A stretch of 64,000 bases of DNA from JAGXRK01 sp963714415 (GCA_963714415.1 CAVQOL010000014.1:48118-112117), one strand, 5' to 3'. Numbered from the stretch's first letter, positions 19,145 to 29,152 are shown. Notes: generated by a model not told the origin, from the letters alone. Program-made: numbers and translations.

Positions 19145-20383
19145 ATGAAAAAAAGTATCCAGTTGGTGCCATCCGGCATCTCAATAGCGGACAATGCCTG
19201 GGGTGGTTTTTACAGAGGAGGGACTTATCTTTTAATTGGACCTAGAAAATCAGGAAAAACACTATTAAGCCTACAATTTGCTTTAGAGTGTGCCAAACAA
19301 AAAGAAGTCTGCCTTTATTTCACCAACATGCGTCCCAAAGACTTGATGATTCAAGCTGCGTCAATTGATTTTGATTTGCAGCACTATATGAATCAGAATT
19401 TAATTATTGTAGTTAAAGTTGCTCCTCCGGCTGATTTAGCCGATTATAAAAATCGTGACGAACTTCTTATTGAATATCTTAAAGATATTGTAACCGTTGT
19501 TGAGCAGTATCAACCATGCAAATTGGTTTTTGATGAACTAACTCCTTTTATCGGTTTTGAAAATCTTTCTTTGCTTGAAGAAACATTTCTTGAAACTACT
19601 GAAAAAATTGAAGACTCCGGAATTACCAGTCTGTTTGTTCTAGGTGAACCGGCTGTTCCAAGTTCAAGATTAATTCTTGATTCGGTTAATTTAGCTGCAA
19701 CAGGGATTGTTCATCTTCAAAAGCAAACCGATACTTACGATAGGACCAAAGGTGGAATAATTAGTATTTCACCAAACATTGGTCACACCGAAGGAAAATT
19801 TAAAGCCAACTATTATATAGAGGCTTATAAAGGAATAACAACCGATTTTCAACCTGTAAAACGAAAAACCTTAACCGGAGAAAGATTTACATCGCTTGAA
19901 GATGATAAATTCAAATCACTTTCAGAAATTGATATTCCTCCCGTTAATTATTCTTTATCTAATTTCTATAGTATTGATGACTTTATATTAATTCTAAATA
20001 ATCAAATAGCACTTTTTAAAAGTACAGGTCAAACTTTTCGCCTAATTGCTATTAAATATGCTGATGATTTAGAAAGGACAGGCTTGCTGTCTGTAAATCA
20101 ACTTCAAAATGCATTAAGGCTTGCTATTGACAAGAAGGATAAGATTTGTATTTGTGAAAATAAAATATTGATACTTATAACAAAAGATGACCAGAGAAAT
20201 GTCACTAATTTTATTTCGCGTTTTAAATATAATCTTCCGGTTTTGGATGAAGATCAATTATTTGAAATAATGCGGAGAGTTTTTGTTTACACATCAAAAG
20301 TAAATGAAGAAACACGTAATGCTGATGATCTCTTACAAAAATTAATCTCTGGAAAAAATTTTAATAGAAATTCGTACGATTAA
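19145..20383 (+). CDS. KaiC/RecA-superfamily ATPase with GGDEF-like C-terminal region
   Basis: A 412-aa cytoplasmic protein. Residues about 8-230 are a single KaiC-type domain with Walker A GPRKSGKT (32-39) and the Walker B strand KLVFDELTPF. Residues about 265-395 are not ATPase. The pattern FRLIAIKYADDLE ... CENKILILITKDDQRNV resembles the strands of a GGDEF domain without the GGDEF loop, so it would be a degenerate, non-catalytic version (my reading, moderate certainty). It starts 14 bases upstream of the exporter gene and probably belongs to the same operon. A role as a regulator or assembly ATPase for polysaccharide synthesis is plausible but unproven. Confidence 0.7.
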   Translation: MKKSIQLVPSGISIADNAWGGFYRGGTYLLIGPRKSGKTLLSLQFALECAKQKEVCLYFTNMRPKDLMIQAASIDFDLQHYMNQNLIIVVKVAPPADLADYKNRDELLIEYLKDIVTVVEQYQPCKLVFDELTPFIGFENLSLLEETFLETTEKIEDSGITSLFVLGEPAVPSSRLILDSVNLAATGIVHLQKQTDTYDRTKGGIISISPNIGHTEGKFKANYYIEAYKGITTDFQPVKRKTLTGERFTSLEDDKFKSLSEIDIPPVNYSLSNFYSIDDFILILNNQIALFKSTGQTFRLIAIKYADDLERTGLLSVNQLQNALRLAIDKKDKICICENKILILITKDDQRNVTNFISRFKYNLPVLDEDQLFEIMRRVFVYTSKVNEETRNADDLLQKLISGKNFNRNSYD

Positions 20384-20397
20384 CATCAGGTTATAGG

Positions 20398-23247
20398 ATG
20401 AAGACAATTAATACTCTGCTAGTTGGGCTTCTCCTATTTACTTCTTTAGTCTTTCCTCAAAATGGCACTGAAGAACTTAAACTCGAAGCCAACCAACTCA
20501 TAAACATGGGAAGATATGGTGAAGCTATTGATTTGCTGAATCGTTTCATAGCTGAAAATCCCCAGAACATAGAAGGATTTTTACTACGCGGAACTTGCTA
20601 TGAAAAAAGAGGTGAGTTTGAGTTTGCAGTTTACGATTACAAAACAGCAAAAAAAATCTCTCCGGCAAATATTGAAGTTAATAACAAACTGAATTCAGCA
20701 GTTGAATCGTGGAATATACTTCTCTATAATAAAATTGAAGGACATCAGAGAGAAATTGCCATTCACCCGGATCGTGCAATTAATTATCTGGAAATCGGAA
20801 TATGTTATAAAAATCTTGGTGAGTGGAAAGAAGCTGAGATTTGGTATGATGAGTATCTGAAAAGAGAAGAAGCATCTGCTGACGAAGTTTTAAGATATGC
20901 TGAAATACTTGCTAAGAATAATCAACTAAAAAAGGGCGAGGAGATATTAAAAAAATATTCCGTAAAAAATTCTGATGATCACAGAATCTGGTCTCGCTAT
21001 GGTTATTTTCTTTACTGGTTGGGTAAAAGACGATTAGCCGTAAATGCTTTTGAACAATCACTGACTATTAGACCATTCTTTAAAGAAGCTCTAGATGGTT
21101 TAGATTTGGCTAAAGGCAGAGGTTATGTTTATACAACAAATGATACAACTAAAAGATATTCTTACGGCATAGCATCCGGAGTTCCGGAGTATATTATCGA
21201 CAAGCTTTACAGAAAAATTAAAAATGATCCCAAAGATGATAATACAAGATTTAAGTTAATTGACGAACTTGTTAAAGTTCAACGATTTGAAGAAGCTTAT
21301 GAACAACTAAGATTTTTATCAGACAAGTATTCTGATTCAGAAGATTTTAAAAATCTGTATTCCATAGTTTTAGAAAACCGGGATGCATATTATAAAAATA
21401 AGATTGACGAATATCACGCTAAGTTGCTTTCTGATCCAAACAATGTTGAAGTTTTATTACAATTGGCTAAATATTATTCATATCAGAATGAATACATTTC
21501 TTCTAAGGAAATGTATGAACGTTATTTGAAATTGAAGCCTGAAGATCTGGATGCGAGATTTAATTATGCACAATTGCTATCGTGGAATGATGAACTTTCT
21601 CTTGCTAAAGATGAGGCTGATGTGCTTTTAACAAAAAATCCAGAAAAAACTGAATACCAATTATTAAAAGCTAACATTGGATTCTGGATGGATGAAAATC
21701 TTGACCAGTCAAAACTGCTATACGAAAAAGTAATTGGAAATCAGCCTGATAATAAAGAAGCCTTGTTTGGATTGGCATATCTTAGTTTGCGTATTAATAA
21801 AATTAAAGATGCAGAAAAATACTATGCAACATTATTAAAAGATGAGAGTATTTCTTCAAAGGAATTAAAAGAATTGTCATTAAGCATTGAGCTTAATAAA
21901 CAAAGAATAAAAGATGAAGAGTTGTATGCTTATTTAGAGAGTGCAAGAAAATATGCCTATGAGAATATTTGCGATAGTGCTATAACAAATTTTGAAAAAT
22001 ATTTTGAAAAGGGCGGAACAAATAAAAATATTTATTTCGAATTAGCTAATGGATATCAATGTATTGGGAATTATGATAAAGCGATAAGTATTTATGACGA
22101 TTTAATTGCCTCGGGCTTTAATGATTACGAAACAAAAAAACAAAGAGCAAAAATAATTTTCTGGAGCGGTGATTCGTTAAATGCTTTACGGGAGTTCAGG
22201 AAATTAGTATCTGAAAATCCTGAAGATGCAGAATCGAAGTTATATCTGGGCGACAGTTATGTTAAGCTAAAACAATATCAGAGTGCCAGAGAAATTTATC
22301 AGGAAATGCTTAAGGAATCCCCGGAATCACATATTATCAAAACTCGTATGAGGTGGTTGGGTAGTGAAGGGATAGATACTTTTTCATTCGATACTTTTCC
22401 GACTTACATTTTAGTAATACCTCAGGGAAATTATTTTACTGACAACACAAAGTTTAAGTACAATCTAGTTGGTCTGGGTTTAGAATTAGGAGCAACAAAT
22501 TATTTATCATTAGGAATTTCAGGTTACCGTGGAACTTTGTCATCTGAATTCAATAAATTAAATTTTAACAATCTAAAAGGTTCATTACATATAAGATTTA
22601 ATGAATTTACAAGAGCTTACGTTTCGTTTGGACAAACATACTTTGTGAATAATCGTAGTGAAAATATTATTGAAGCTGCAATGTTCTTTCACAAGAAAGA
22701 CATCTATAGTGCATCAATTTTCTATAATAATATGGATGCTGCATTTATTTTGTATTCACCATTTTTAGTGATAAACAGATTTACTGCAGAACACTTAGGT
22801 TTTAACGGCAATTATAATTTCAGGAGCGGATTGCTTATTTCAGGTAAATATGCTTTTATAAATGTTTCTGACGATAATGAAGGTAATCAATTTGAATTCA
22901 GATTGGGCAAAAAATTTCAAAAGGATATTAAAGCCGGGTATGAGTATTATTACTATACGTTTTCGGATTCATCTTTTTTATACTGGAGTCCTGAAAATTT
23001 TGAATCACATTCTATTTGGGCAGACTTCAACCTAGTTAATGATGATGAAACAACTATTAATCTTGGAGGCAAACTCGGACTGATACCTGAAAACGATTAT
23101 TTACTTAGAGAATTTTATGCAGAAGTAAAGTATATGCTGGTTCCGAATTTTAATTTACAAGCTAGATTTGTTTCCGGAAGCAGCTCAAGATCGGGAATAG
23201 GTTATAATTCAACTTCTATTCAATTGAATGCATTTTGGACATTATAA
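20398..23247 (+). CDS. TPR protein with C-terminal outer-membrane beta-barrel (PgaA/YaiO-like exporter)
   Basis: A 949-aa exported protein. The signal peptide is residues 1-21 (LLLFTSLVFPQ). About 630 residues of TPR repeats follow (for example ALFGLAYLSLRINKIKDAEKYYA). The last 280 or so residues alternate polar and aromatic residues in the manner of an outer-membrane barrel and end in an aromatic-rich strand (SIQLNAFWTL). A periplasmic TPR scaffold plus porin is the layout of PgaA, PelB and BcsC, and the barrel resembles the YaiO type. With the adjacent GT2 synthase this is the likely outer-membrane exit of a polysaccharide. Confidence 0.8.
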   Translation: MKTINTLLVGLLLFTSLVFPQNGTEELKLEANQLINMGRYGEAIDLLNRFIAENPQNIEGFLLRGTCYEKRGEFEFAVYDYKTAKKISPANIEVNNKLNSAVESWNILLYNKIEGHQREIAIHPDRAINYLEIGICYKNLGEWKEAEIWYDEYLKREEASADEVLRYAEILAKNNQLKKGEEILKKYSVKNSDDHRIWSRYGYFLYWLGKRRLAVNAFEQSLTIRPFFKEALDGLDLAKGRGYVYTTNDTTKRYSYGIASGVPEYIIDKLYRKIKNDPKDDNTRFKLIDELVKVQRFEEAYEQLRFLSDKYSDSEDFKNLYSIVLENRDAYYKNKIDEYHAKLLSDPNNVEVLLQLAKYYSYQNEYISSKEMYERYLKLKPEDLDARFNYAQLLSWNDELSLAKDEADVLLTKNPEKTEYQLLKANIGFWMDENLDQSKLLYEKVIGNQPDNKEALFGLAYLSLRINKIKDAEKYYATLLKDESISSKELKELSLSIELNKQRIKDEELYAYLESARKYAYENICDSAITNFEKYFEKGGTNKNIYFELANGYQCIGNYDKAISIYDDLIASGFNDYETKKQRAKIIFWSGDSLNALREFRKLVSENPEDAESKLYLGDSYVKLKQYQSAREIYQEMLKESPESHIIKTRMRWLGSEGIDTFSFDTFPTYILVIPQGNYFTDNTKFKYNLVGLGLELGATNYLSLGISGYRGTLSSEFNKLNFNNLKGSLHIRFNEFTRAYVSFGQTYFVNNRSENIIEAAMFFHKKDIYSASIFYNNMDAAFILYSPFLVINRFTAEHLGFNGNYNFRSGLLISGKYAFINVSDDNEGNQFEFRLGKKFQKDIKAGYEYYYYTFSDSSFLYWSPENFESHSIWADFNLVNDDETTINLGGKLGLIPENDYLLREFYAEVKYMLVPNFNLQARFVSGSSSRSGIGYNSTSIQLNAFWTL

Positions 23248-23265
23248 TTATTTTTGTTTATTGAT

Positions 23266-24660
23266 ATGAATGTTAATCCTAACATAAAAAAAAGTTTATT
23301 TACTATTGAAAGCAAGGATGAAACCCGTGCAACTGAAAATCCAGAACAAAAATATCTTCGCAGGATTTTAGTCAGCGGTATATCTTCTTTGATTTTAATT
23401 CTGATAATTGTTTACACATTACCTCACACAATTCTATCGGTAAATTCATTAATTGAATATGCAGTAATAGTTGCATTAGTAATTTTCTTATTCATTTTAT
23501 TGATTCGTTATTTTACAATTTTAATATTCGCTTATTTCTATTTGAATGAATATACATTCAAAAAGAATGGAGATTTTTCGCCTTTCGTTTCAGTGATCAT
23601 TCCCGTTTTTAACGAAGAAAAAGTTATACGACAGACAATTAAATCGTTGCTTAATTTGGATTATTCAAACTATGAAATAATTATTGTTAACGACGGTTCA
23701 ACTGATAAAACAAAGTCAGTTGCTGAATCTCTTGTTGGAAATCATCCAGGAGTTCATAGTAAAATAAAAGTATCACTTATAAATCAATCCAACAGTGGTA
23801 AAGCCAGAGCTTTAAATGCAGGTATCCAATATTCTAAAGCCGATTTTGTTCTTTGTATGGATGGTGATTCACAGCTTTCTCCTGATTCCCTGAAGTCTGC
23901 TGCCAGGCATTTTTCTAATCCTAAAATTGGAGCCGTGGCAGGCAACGTAAAAGTCTTGAACAGGCGAAAGTTTTTTACTGATCTTCAAGCCCTTGAATAT
24001 ATCGAAGGTTTGAATATGGCTCGGAGTGCTCAAAGTTTCATAAGATTAGTTAATATTATTCCCGGACCTATTGGCGTATTCAGAAAAAAAGCTATTGAAG
24101 ATGCCGGGTATTACTCAAGTGATACTTTTGCAGAAGATGCCGACCTTACTGTAAAAATTATTGCCTCAGGTTGGAAAATATATTATGAACCAAATTCAAT
24201 TTCTTATACTGAAGCTCCAAGCACATTACAGCAGCTGTTAAAACAAAGATATCGCTGGACAAGGGGTATTCTTCAATCGCTGAGAAAACACAAAAGATTA
24301 CTGATCAATCCAACTATAAATTTTGGTCACACGTTTATTTTATGGTCAATGTTTTACGAAGCTTTAGTTTGGCCTGCTATGAATATAGCGGCAAATGTTT
24401 TCTTTATAACTGCTGCATTAATATTTGGATTTACCCAATTGATTTTTTTCTGGTGGGCTGGTTTAGCTTTACTAGATTTAGTAACTGCTCTTTATTGTGT
24501 TGCTGTTGAGAAAGAAGAGTTCAGATTAATTTGGTATGCAATTATTTACAGAATGTTTTTCATTCTTATAATTGATATTTGTAAAGCTATGTCAACCATA
24601 GAAGAATTTCTGGGAATAAGAATGACCTGGGGTAAATTAGAAAGAGTGGGCTCAGTTTAA
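23266..24660 (+). CDS. Processive family 2 glycosyltransferase (PgaC/BcsA-like synthase)
   Basis: A 464-aa inner-membrane protein; ATG at 23266 is chosen over a TTG four codons earlier. Two N-terminal helices (about 37-90) precede a GT2 domain with intact motifs: VSVIIPVFNEE, VNDGSTDK, MDGDSQ (DxD), FAEDAD (catalytic ED) and QRYRW (QxxRW). Three or so C-terminal helices follow. QxxRW plus flanking helices marks a processive synthase that polymerises and translocates a beta-linked glycan. The product could be poly-N-acetylglucosamine, cellulose or another glycan; sequence alone does not decide. Confidence 0.88.
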   Translation: MNVNPNIKKSLFTIESKDETRATENPEQKYLRRILVSGISSLILILIIVYTLPHTILSVNSLIEYAVIVALVIFLFILLIRYFTILIFAYFYLNEYTFKKNGDFSPFVSVIIPVFNEEKVIRQTIKSLLNLDYSNYEIIIVNDGSTDKTKSVAESLVGNHPGVHSKIKVSLINQSNSGKARALNAGIQYSKADFVLCMDGDSQLSPDSLKSAARHFSNPKIGAVAGNVKVLNRRKFFTDLQALEYIEGLNMARSAQSFIRLVNIIPGPIGVFRKKAIEDAGYYSSDTFAEDADLTVKIIASGWKIYYEPNSISYTEAPSTLQQLLKQRYRWTRGILQSLRKHKRLLINPTINFGHTFILWSMFYEALVWPAMNIAANVFFITAALIFGFTQLIFFWWAGLALLDLVTALYCVAVEKEEFRLIWYAIIYRMFFILIIDICKAMSTIEEFLGIRMTWGKLERVGSV

Positions 24661-24706
24661 TATTAAATTAGATATTTATTAAAAGGTAATTCATAGAGGT
24701 TAAATA

Positions 24707-25150
24707 ATGGAATTAATTCCAATCTTATCAACAATAATTCTTGTTGCAACAATAAGCACTTTTATTCTTTCAATTGGTGCATATATCCTTTATAAAATAA
24801 GGGAAAAGAAGACAGTATCCAGTATGAGAACTGTGCCGCGAACTTTGCAAGCAGAACTCGTGGTTCCTGCTGATGTAATTCCTAGTCGGTTAACTGCACA
24901 GGAAACTAAACCATCTCAATATCAGAGTCCTTATACAGTACAGAAACCTGCATCTTCTTTTACAGGTATCAAGCAGCCAGTTATTTTGCAGGAACCTAGA
25001 AAAATTTCAGTGGAAGAAAATAAAAAAGTTTATGAACCTCGTCAGGCTTATACGAGAAAAACAACTGAAACTAAGTTCTTAAAGTATACTTCCGAGGGTT
25101 ATGTGCCAACAGAGGAAGATAAAGCAGCAGGAGCACTTAAATGGCGTTAA
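24707..25150 (+). CDS. Small single-pass membrane protein of the exopolysaccharide locus
   Basis: A 147-aa protein with one N-terminal transmembrane helix (residues about 4-28) and a hydrophilic, Pro/Gln/Thr-rich tail that ends in basic residues. I recognise no domain. It sits between the GT2 synthase and the deacetylase-like protein, where synthase-dependent loci often encode a small membrane partner (PgaD-like by position only). Its last 10 bases overlap the next gene, so the two are likely made together. Confidence 0.65.
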   Translation: MELIPILSTIILVATISTFILSIGAYILYKIREKKTVSSMRTVPRTLQAELVVPADVIPSRLTAQETKPSQYQSPYTVQKPASSFTGIKQPVILQEPRKISVEENKKVYEPRQAYTRKTTETKFLKYTSEGYVPTEEDKAAGALKWR

Positions 25151-27042
25151 TTAACGCTCCTAACAAAGGAAGAGTAAATCTATTTTTGATTTTATTTTCC
25201 GGATTAGTTATTCTCAGTGCTGCTGTTCTGGTTTATTACTTCGTATTACGCGGAGTTTATGGACGATTTGATATAACCTCATTATTACCTACAAAAGAGA
25301 CAGTAAATAAGACATTAATTGGTGAAACCGATCAGGTAGCAATCCTTTACTCAAACTACACTGAAAATATGTTACCCGAAGGAAGTACATGGTTAGCAGA
25401 TAATATTTCAACGTGGAAGAAATTCCTTGGCAATATGAAACTTGGTTATGATATTCTATCTGATCAGGACGTAGAGCAGGGGAAACATCTTAGATACAGA
25501 TTACTTGTTCTTCCGGGTTCAAAATCTTTAAGTGACAAGGAAATCTTTCAGATAAAAAAATATCTTGAAAGCGGTGGAAGCGTTTTTGCAACCAGCGGTA
25601 TTGCCAGTTATTCCGAAGACGGAAAATGGAGAGGATGGCAATTCTTTAATCAGGTTTTCGGAATGCAGTTTACTCACGAAATTAAAAATGATAATTCTTT
25701 AAAAATTCATACTCTCAGAGGTGGAATTCCTCTTACAGCTACAATTCCAACCGGTTATCCGTTAAAGGTTGCAACCTGGGATATCCCTATGGCAGCAGAA
25801 GTTCTTGAGCCAAGAACAAATCAGGTTAGTTTCTGGTATAATTTCAGGCTTGAAGATGGTTTGGTCAGAGAAGGAGTTAAACGCTCAACAGGAATTGCTA
25901 ATGGATGTTATGGTGAAGGAAGATTTGTTTGGATGGGTTTTGAAATTAATTCGGTTGTTGGCTTGCAAGAAGATTACATCTTGTTCGACAGATTTTTTAA
26001 CAACTGTGTCCATTGGTTAACATACAGTCCAATTGCTTATGTAAAAGATTGGCCGGAAGGATATGATGCTGCCGCAGTAATTATGCCGGTTCTTTCCAAT
26101 GATGTAGAGAACATTCAAAATCTGCTGCCAATATTACGGTCTGAAAATATAAAAGCTACATTTTTTGTTGAGTCCGAAACAGCAAGGGAAAAAAGAAGTT
26201 TGGTAGCTTCGTTGGTTGGTTATGGTGAAATTGCAGCTTTGGTTGATGTTGGTTATCTGTCATCAATGAATGACACGATAAACAAACTTAATTCGTTGGA
26301 CGAACAAATCCGTAAAATGAAATCGGCTAAAATTATGCTTGAAGAGGTGACCAACTTCCCTGTAAGTGGAGTGCTTCCATATTTTGGGTTATTCAATAAT
26401 AATACTGTTACGGCAGCTATTAACGCTGATTATAAATATCTCCTAACGGATTCTTTAACTGACAGATCTGTTCCACATACTTTAATTCGTGGTGATAAAA
26501 GAATTTTATCAATGACAAAAACTGCTCGTGATGATTTTGAAGTTATAAGGGATTTAGGACTTACACTTGCTGATTTTCAGTATTACACTTATCAGGAAGA
26601 CCTTGATCGAATTCTTTTTGAAGGCGGAATGTATGTCTATAAAATTCATACTGAATTTCAATGCAGGTATGATTACGTAAATGTTATTAGAGATGTGATT
26701 AAAGATCTTAAGAAAAAACGATTCTGGATAGCAACAGCCTCAGAAATCCAAAAATGGTATGAGAAACGCGATTACATTGAATTAAAAGCAGAACGAAGAG
26801 GTAATAACCGCGTCGCAATAAAAATCTCTAATCCCGGCAAAGAAATTATTAACGATCTTATGATAGATGTTGACCTGAATGATGATGTTAAAAATATATC
26901 CCTTGATATTGAAATTATAGGAACTGAACCTGCTGTTATCAAACATACTCCCGGTTCCAGATTTTTATATTTGTTGATTGATAACTTCAAACCCGGTGAG
27001 TCGAGAACTTACTTTATTGATTATGACAGAGTAAACGCTTGA
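25141..27042 (+). CDS. Membrane-anchored deacetylase-like protein with GATase-like N-domain, catalytic motifs missing
   Basis: A 633-aa protein. One transmembrane helix (about 15-37) is followed by a flavodoxin/glutamine-amidotransferase-like domain (about 63-290; LLVLPGSKSLSDKE, YLESGGSVFA). Then comes a polysaccharide-deacetylase (NodB)-like barrel (about 305-540; NLLPILRSENIKATFFVE), and last a beta-sandwich tail. The deacetylase motif TFDDG is replaced by MPVLSND, and the zinc motif H-x-x-x-H/D is replaced by ALVDVG. The barrel is therefore probably non-catalytic and may bind glycan. By position it corresponds to PgaB or PelA. The function is inferred. Confidence 0.68.
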   Translation: MALINAPNKGRVNLFLILFSGLVILSAAVLVYYFVLRGVYGRFDITSLLPTKETVNKTLIGETDQVAILYSNYTENMLPEGSTWLADNISTWKKFLGNMKLGYDILSDQDVEQGKHLRYRLLVLPGSKSLSDKEIFQIKKYLESGGSVFATSGIASYSEDGKWRGWQFFNQVFGMQFTHEIKNDNSLKIHTLRGGIPLTATIPTGYPLKVATWDIPMAAEVLEPRTNQVSFWYNFRLEDGLVREGVKRSTGIANGCYGEGRFVWMGFEINSVVGLQEDYILFDRFFNNCVHWLTYSPIAYVKDWPEGYDAAAVIMPVLSNDVENIQNLLPILRSENIKATFFVESETAREKRSLVASLVGYGEIAALVDVGYLSSMNDTINKLNSLDEQIRKMKSAKIMLEEVTNFPVSGVLPYFGLFNNNTVTAAINADYKYLLTDSLTDRSVPHTLIRGDKRILSMTKTARDDFEVIRDLGLTLADFQYYTYQEDLDRILFEGGMYVYKIHTEFQCRYDYVNVIRDVIKDLKKKRFWIATASEIQKWYEKRDYIELKAERRGNNRVAIKISNPGKEIINDLMIDVDLNDDVKNISLDIEIIGTEPAVIKHTPGSRFLYLLIDNFKPGESRTYFIDYDRVNA

Positions 27043-27815
27043 TGATTTTAATAAAAATGAAAAAGTATATTTTATTAATATTGTTCCTGCTTTTAATTTG
27101 TTTCTCATCAATATTTCCTCAACAACCATTTAAAATTGCAATTCACTTTTCAAATGCTACTGAAATAATTGAGCCGGATAAACTTTTAGAAAAAATTACT
27201 TATTGGGAATTACTGTTTATTAATAATAAAATAAAATATGATGTTATCTACGATACTGATTTAGAATCCGGTTTATCTGCCGAAGATTATCACACTATAA
27301 TTTTCCCTTATACAAGAGCACTAAGTAATACCTGTTATAATTCAGTTGTAAAATATTTGGATAGAGGTGGATCTATAGTAGCTTTTGGAGAGTTTGGTAT
27401 TTATGATGAGAAGTCAAATTATATCGGTTTGGACAGACTTGAATCATTATTCGGTGTAATACATTCAGGAAATATTTCTGAAAAAGACATGAGCAGTTAT
27501 CTGGATCTTATAGAATATCCGCCCTTGACTAATAATATTTCAAAAAAATCTGACATTCAGATTACAGCAAAAAACTCTCCTGTTTTAGTTGAAGCAATTT
27601 CACAGAACACTATATCTATCGGAAAAATAAAAACAGAAGCTGGTAAGAATGAATATGATAGATCATTCATTGTATTGAAGACAAACCCGCAATCAAAACT
27701 ATTATGGTTCTCTTTCGATCCAACAGAAGTTATCGGTGGAAGAGAAGATTCTAAATCAATCGAACAGATCATTAAAAATGCAATTGTCTGGTTTAGCGGA
27801 GGTGATATTAATTGA
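27042..27815 (+). CDS. Exported paralogue of the N-terminal domain of the upstream deacetylase-like protein
   Basis: A protein of about 257 aa. ATG 27042 overlaps the previous stop (TGATG); ATG 27057 would give a cleaner signal peptide (MKKYILLILFLLLICFSSIFPQ). The mature part aligns by eye with residues about 63-290 of the 25141-27042 product: shared spacing of W, YD, D-E-G, LS, YL/GGS and an FG motif (KYLDRGGSIVAFGEFGIY versus KYLESGGSVFATSGIASY). It therefore contains a single GATase-like domain and no deacetylase barrel. It probably arose by local duplication. The periplasmic function is unknown. Confidence 0.7.
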   Translation: MILIKMKKYILLILFLLLICFSSIFPQQPFKIAIHFSNATEIIEPDKLLEKITYWELLFINNKIKYDVIYDTDLESGLSAEDYHTIIFPYTRALSNTCYNSVVKYLDRGGSIVAFGEFGIYDEKSNYIGLDRLESLFGVIHSGNISEKDMSSYLDLIEYPPLTNNISKKSDIQITAKNSPVLVEAISQNTISIGKIKTEAGKNEYDRSFIVLKTNPQSKLLWFSFDPTEVIGGREDSKSIEQIIKNAIVWFSGGDIN

Positions 27816-27858
27816 GTTTTTTATTTTATAATATTTTTTGAGATTATGACTGTGATTT

Positions 27859-29133
27859 ATGAACTCGAAAAGATTAAATAATTGGTTCATTAGCTTATTT
27901 CTCTTTCTACTTTTATCATTAATAATAAACTTTTCATTTCTTTCTTGCACTTTTTTATCAAACGATCCAACGGATGATTCAGAATTAAGAAAAATTGAGA
28001 TTTACTGGCCAACAAGTAATTCAACAATCAGTGAAGGTGAAACAAAAATTGAGTATTCAGTTACATCACCATACAACATCAGGTTTATTGAATTATACAT
28101 CAATGGTCAGTTTATAAAAAATATTCCTGCCGGAGCAAACAATTCACTTCCTTCAATTTCGTTTAACTTTGATTCGACAAAAATCGGTACGAGTTTTAAC
28201 TACTACCTTGTTTATTACGATGTAGATGGTACATCAACAAAGAGTCAGGATATTATTAATGTAACAATAATTGAAAGACAAATTCCGCCTTATCCGCCAT
28301 ACGATTTGAAAATAATAAAGATTAGTGATAATGAAATAAACATTTCCTGGAAAGACTCATCCAAAACGGTAAACCGATATGAGATTTACAGAAAAAACGG
28401 TTTTTACGGTCAGTATCTTTTGCTAAAAGTTGTCGATGGAAGTTCATTCAACACAAATGATCAAGGATTAATTTTCGATTCAATTTATTTTTATAAGATA
28501 AAATCTTTTAATGATTACGGCGAATCGGGATTCAGTGAAGAGATAAATACCGGTGGAATTATCATTTATGGCGATATTTATCCACCAACTCAGCTCAAAG
28601 CCACAGCTCTTGGCACTCAAGTTGTCGCTTTAGAATGGATTGATAACAGTGATAATGAAAATTTTTTCAGAATAGAAAGAAAAACCGAATTTTCAGAATT
28701 CATTGAAATTACGAATATAAGTCCAAATGTGACGATTTTTACCGATATTGGTGGTAATTTATACGCAGGAGGAACTTTCTTTTACAGAGTAAAAGTATTT
28801 TCGGGGAAGGATTCTGCAATAAGTAATATTGCACAAGTAACAACCTTCGATCATAATCTTCTTCCTCCGGCGCAACTTACTGCTAAATATCAATCAACAT
28901 TGCAATTAGTTGAGCTTAATTGGGTAAGAACTGATTACAGGACTCTTTATTTTGAAATTGAAAGAAAGAATGAACTTGGCAACTATAATTTGATCGGCAG
29001 TATAAATGCGGTGAATACAATATATATTGATTCCGGAATTGAAAGTAATAGCACATATTATTATAGAGTTCGTGGGTATGATGGAAATTATTATTCTGAT
29101 TACTCAAATGAAGTTAGTGTAATTGTTAATTAA
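27859..29133 (+). CDS. Lipoprotein with Ig-like and three fibronectin type III domains
   Basis: A 424-aa protein with a lipoprotein signal (hydrophobic stretch ending FLSCTF, Cys at about residue 31). After it comes an Ig-like domain (about 45-135). Three Fn3 repeats follow, beginning at PPYPPYDLKI, YPPTQLKATAL and LPPAQLTAKY, each with the W...Y.I.RK and YFYRV strand pattern. Fn3 repeats usually mediate carbohydrate or protein contacts outside the cell. It follows the exopolysaccharide genes in the same direction, so a matrix-binding surface role is a reasonable inference. No catalytic domain is seen. Confidence 0.8.
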   Translation: MNSKRLNNWFISLFLFLLLSLIINFSFLSCTFLSNDPTDDSELRKIEIYWPTSNSTISEGETKIEYSVTSPYNIRFIELYINGQFIKNIPAGANNSLPSISFNFDSTKIGTSFNYYLVYYDVDGTSTKSQDIINVTIIERQIPPYPPYDLKIIKISDNEINISWKDSSKTVNRYEIYRKNGFYGQYLLLKVVDGSSFNTNDQGLIFDSIYFYKIKSFNDYGESGFSEEINTGGIIIYGDIYPPTQLKATALGTQVVALEWIDNSDNENFFRIERKTEFSEFIEITNISPNVTIFTDIGGNLYAGGTFFYRVKVFSGKDSAISNIAQVTTFDHNLLPPAQLTAKYQSTLQLVELNWVRTDYRTLYFEIERKNELGNYNLIGSINAVNTIYIDSGIESNSTYYYRVRGYDGNYYSDYSNEVSVIVN

Positions 29134-29152
29134 AAAATAAATAAATTTTTAG

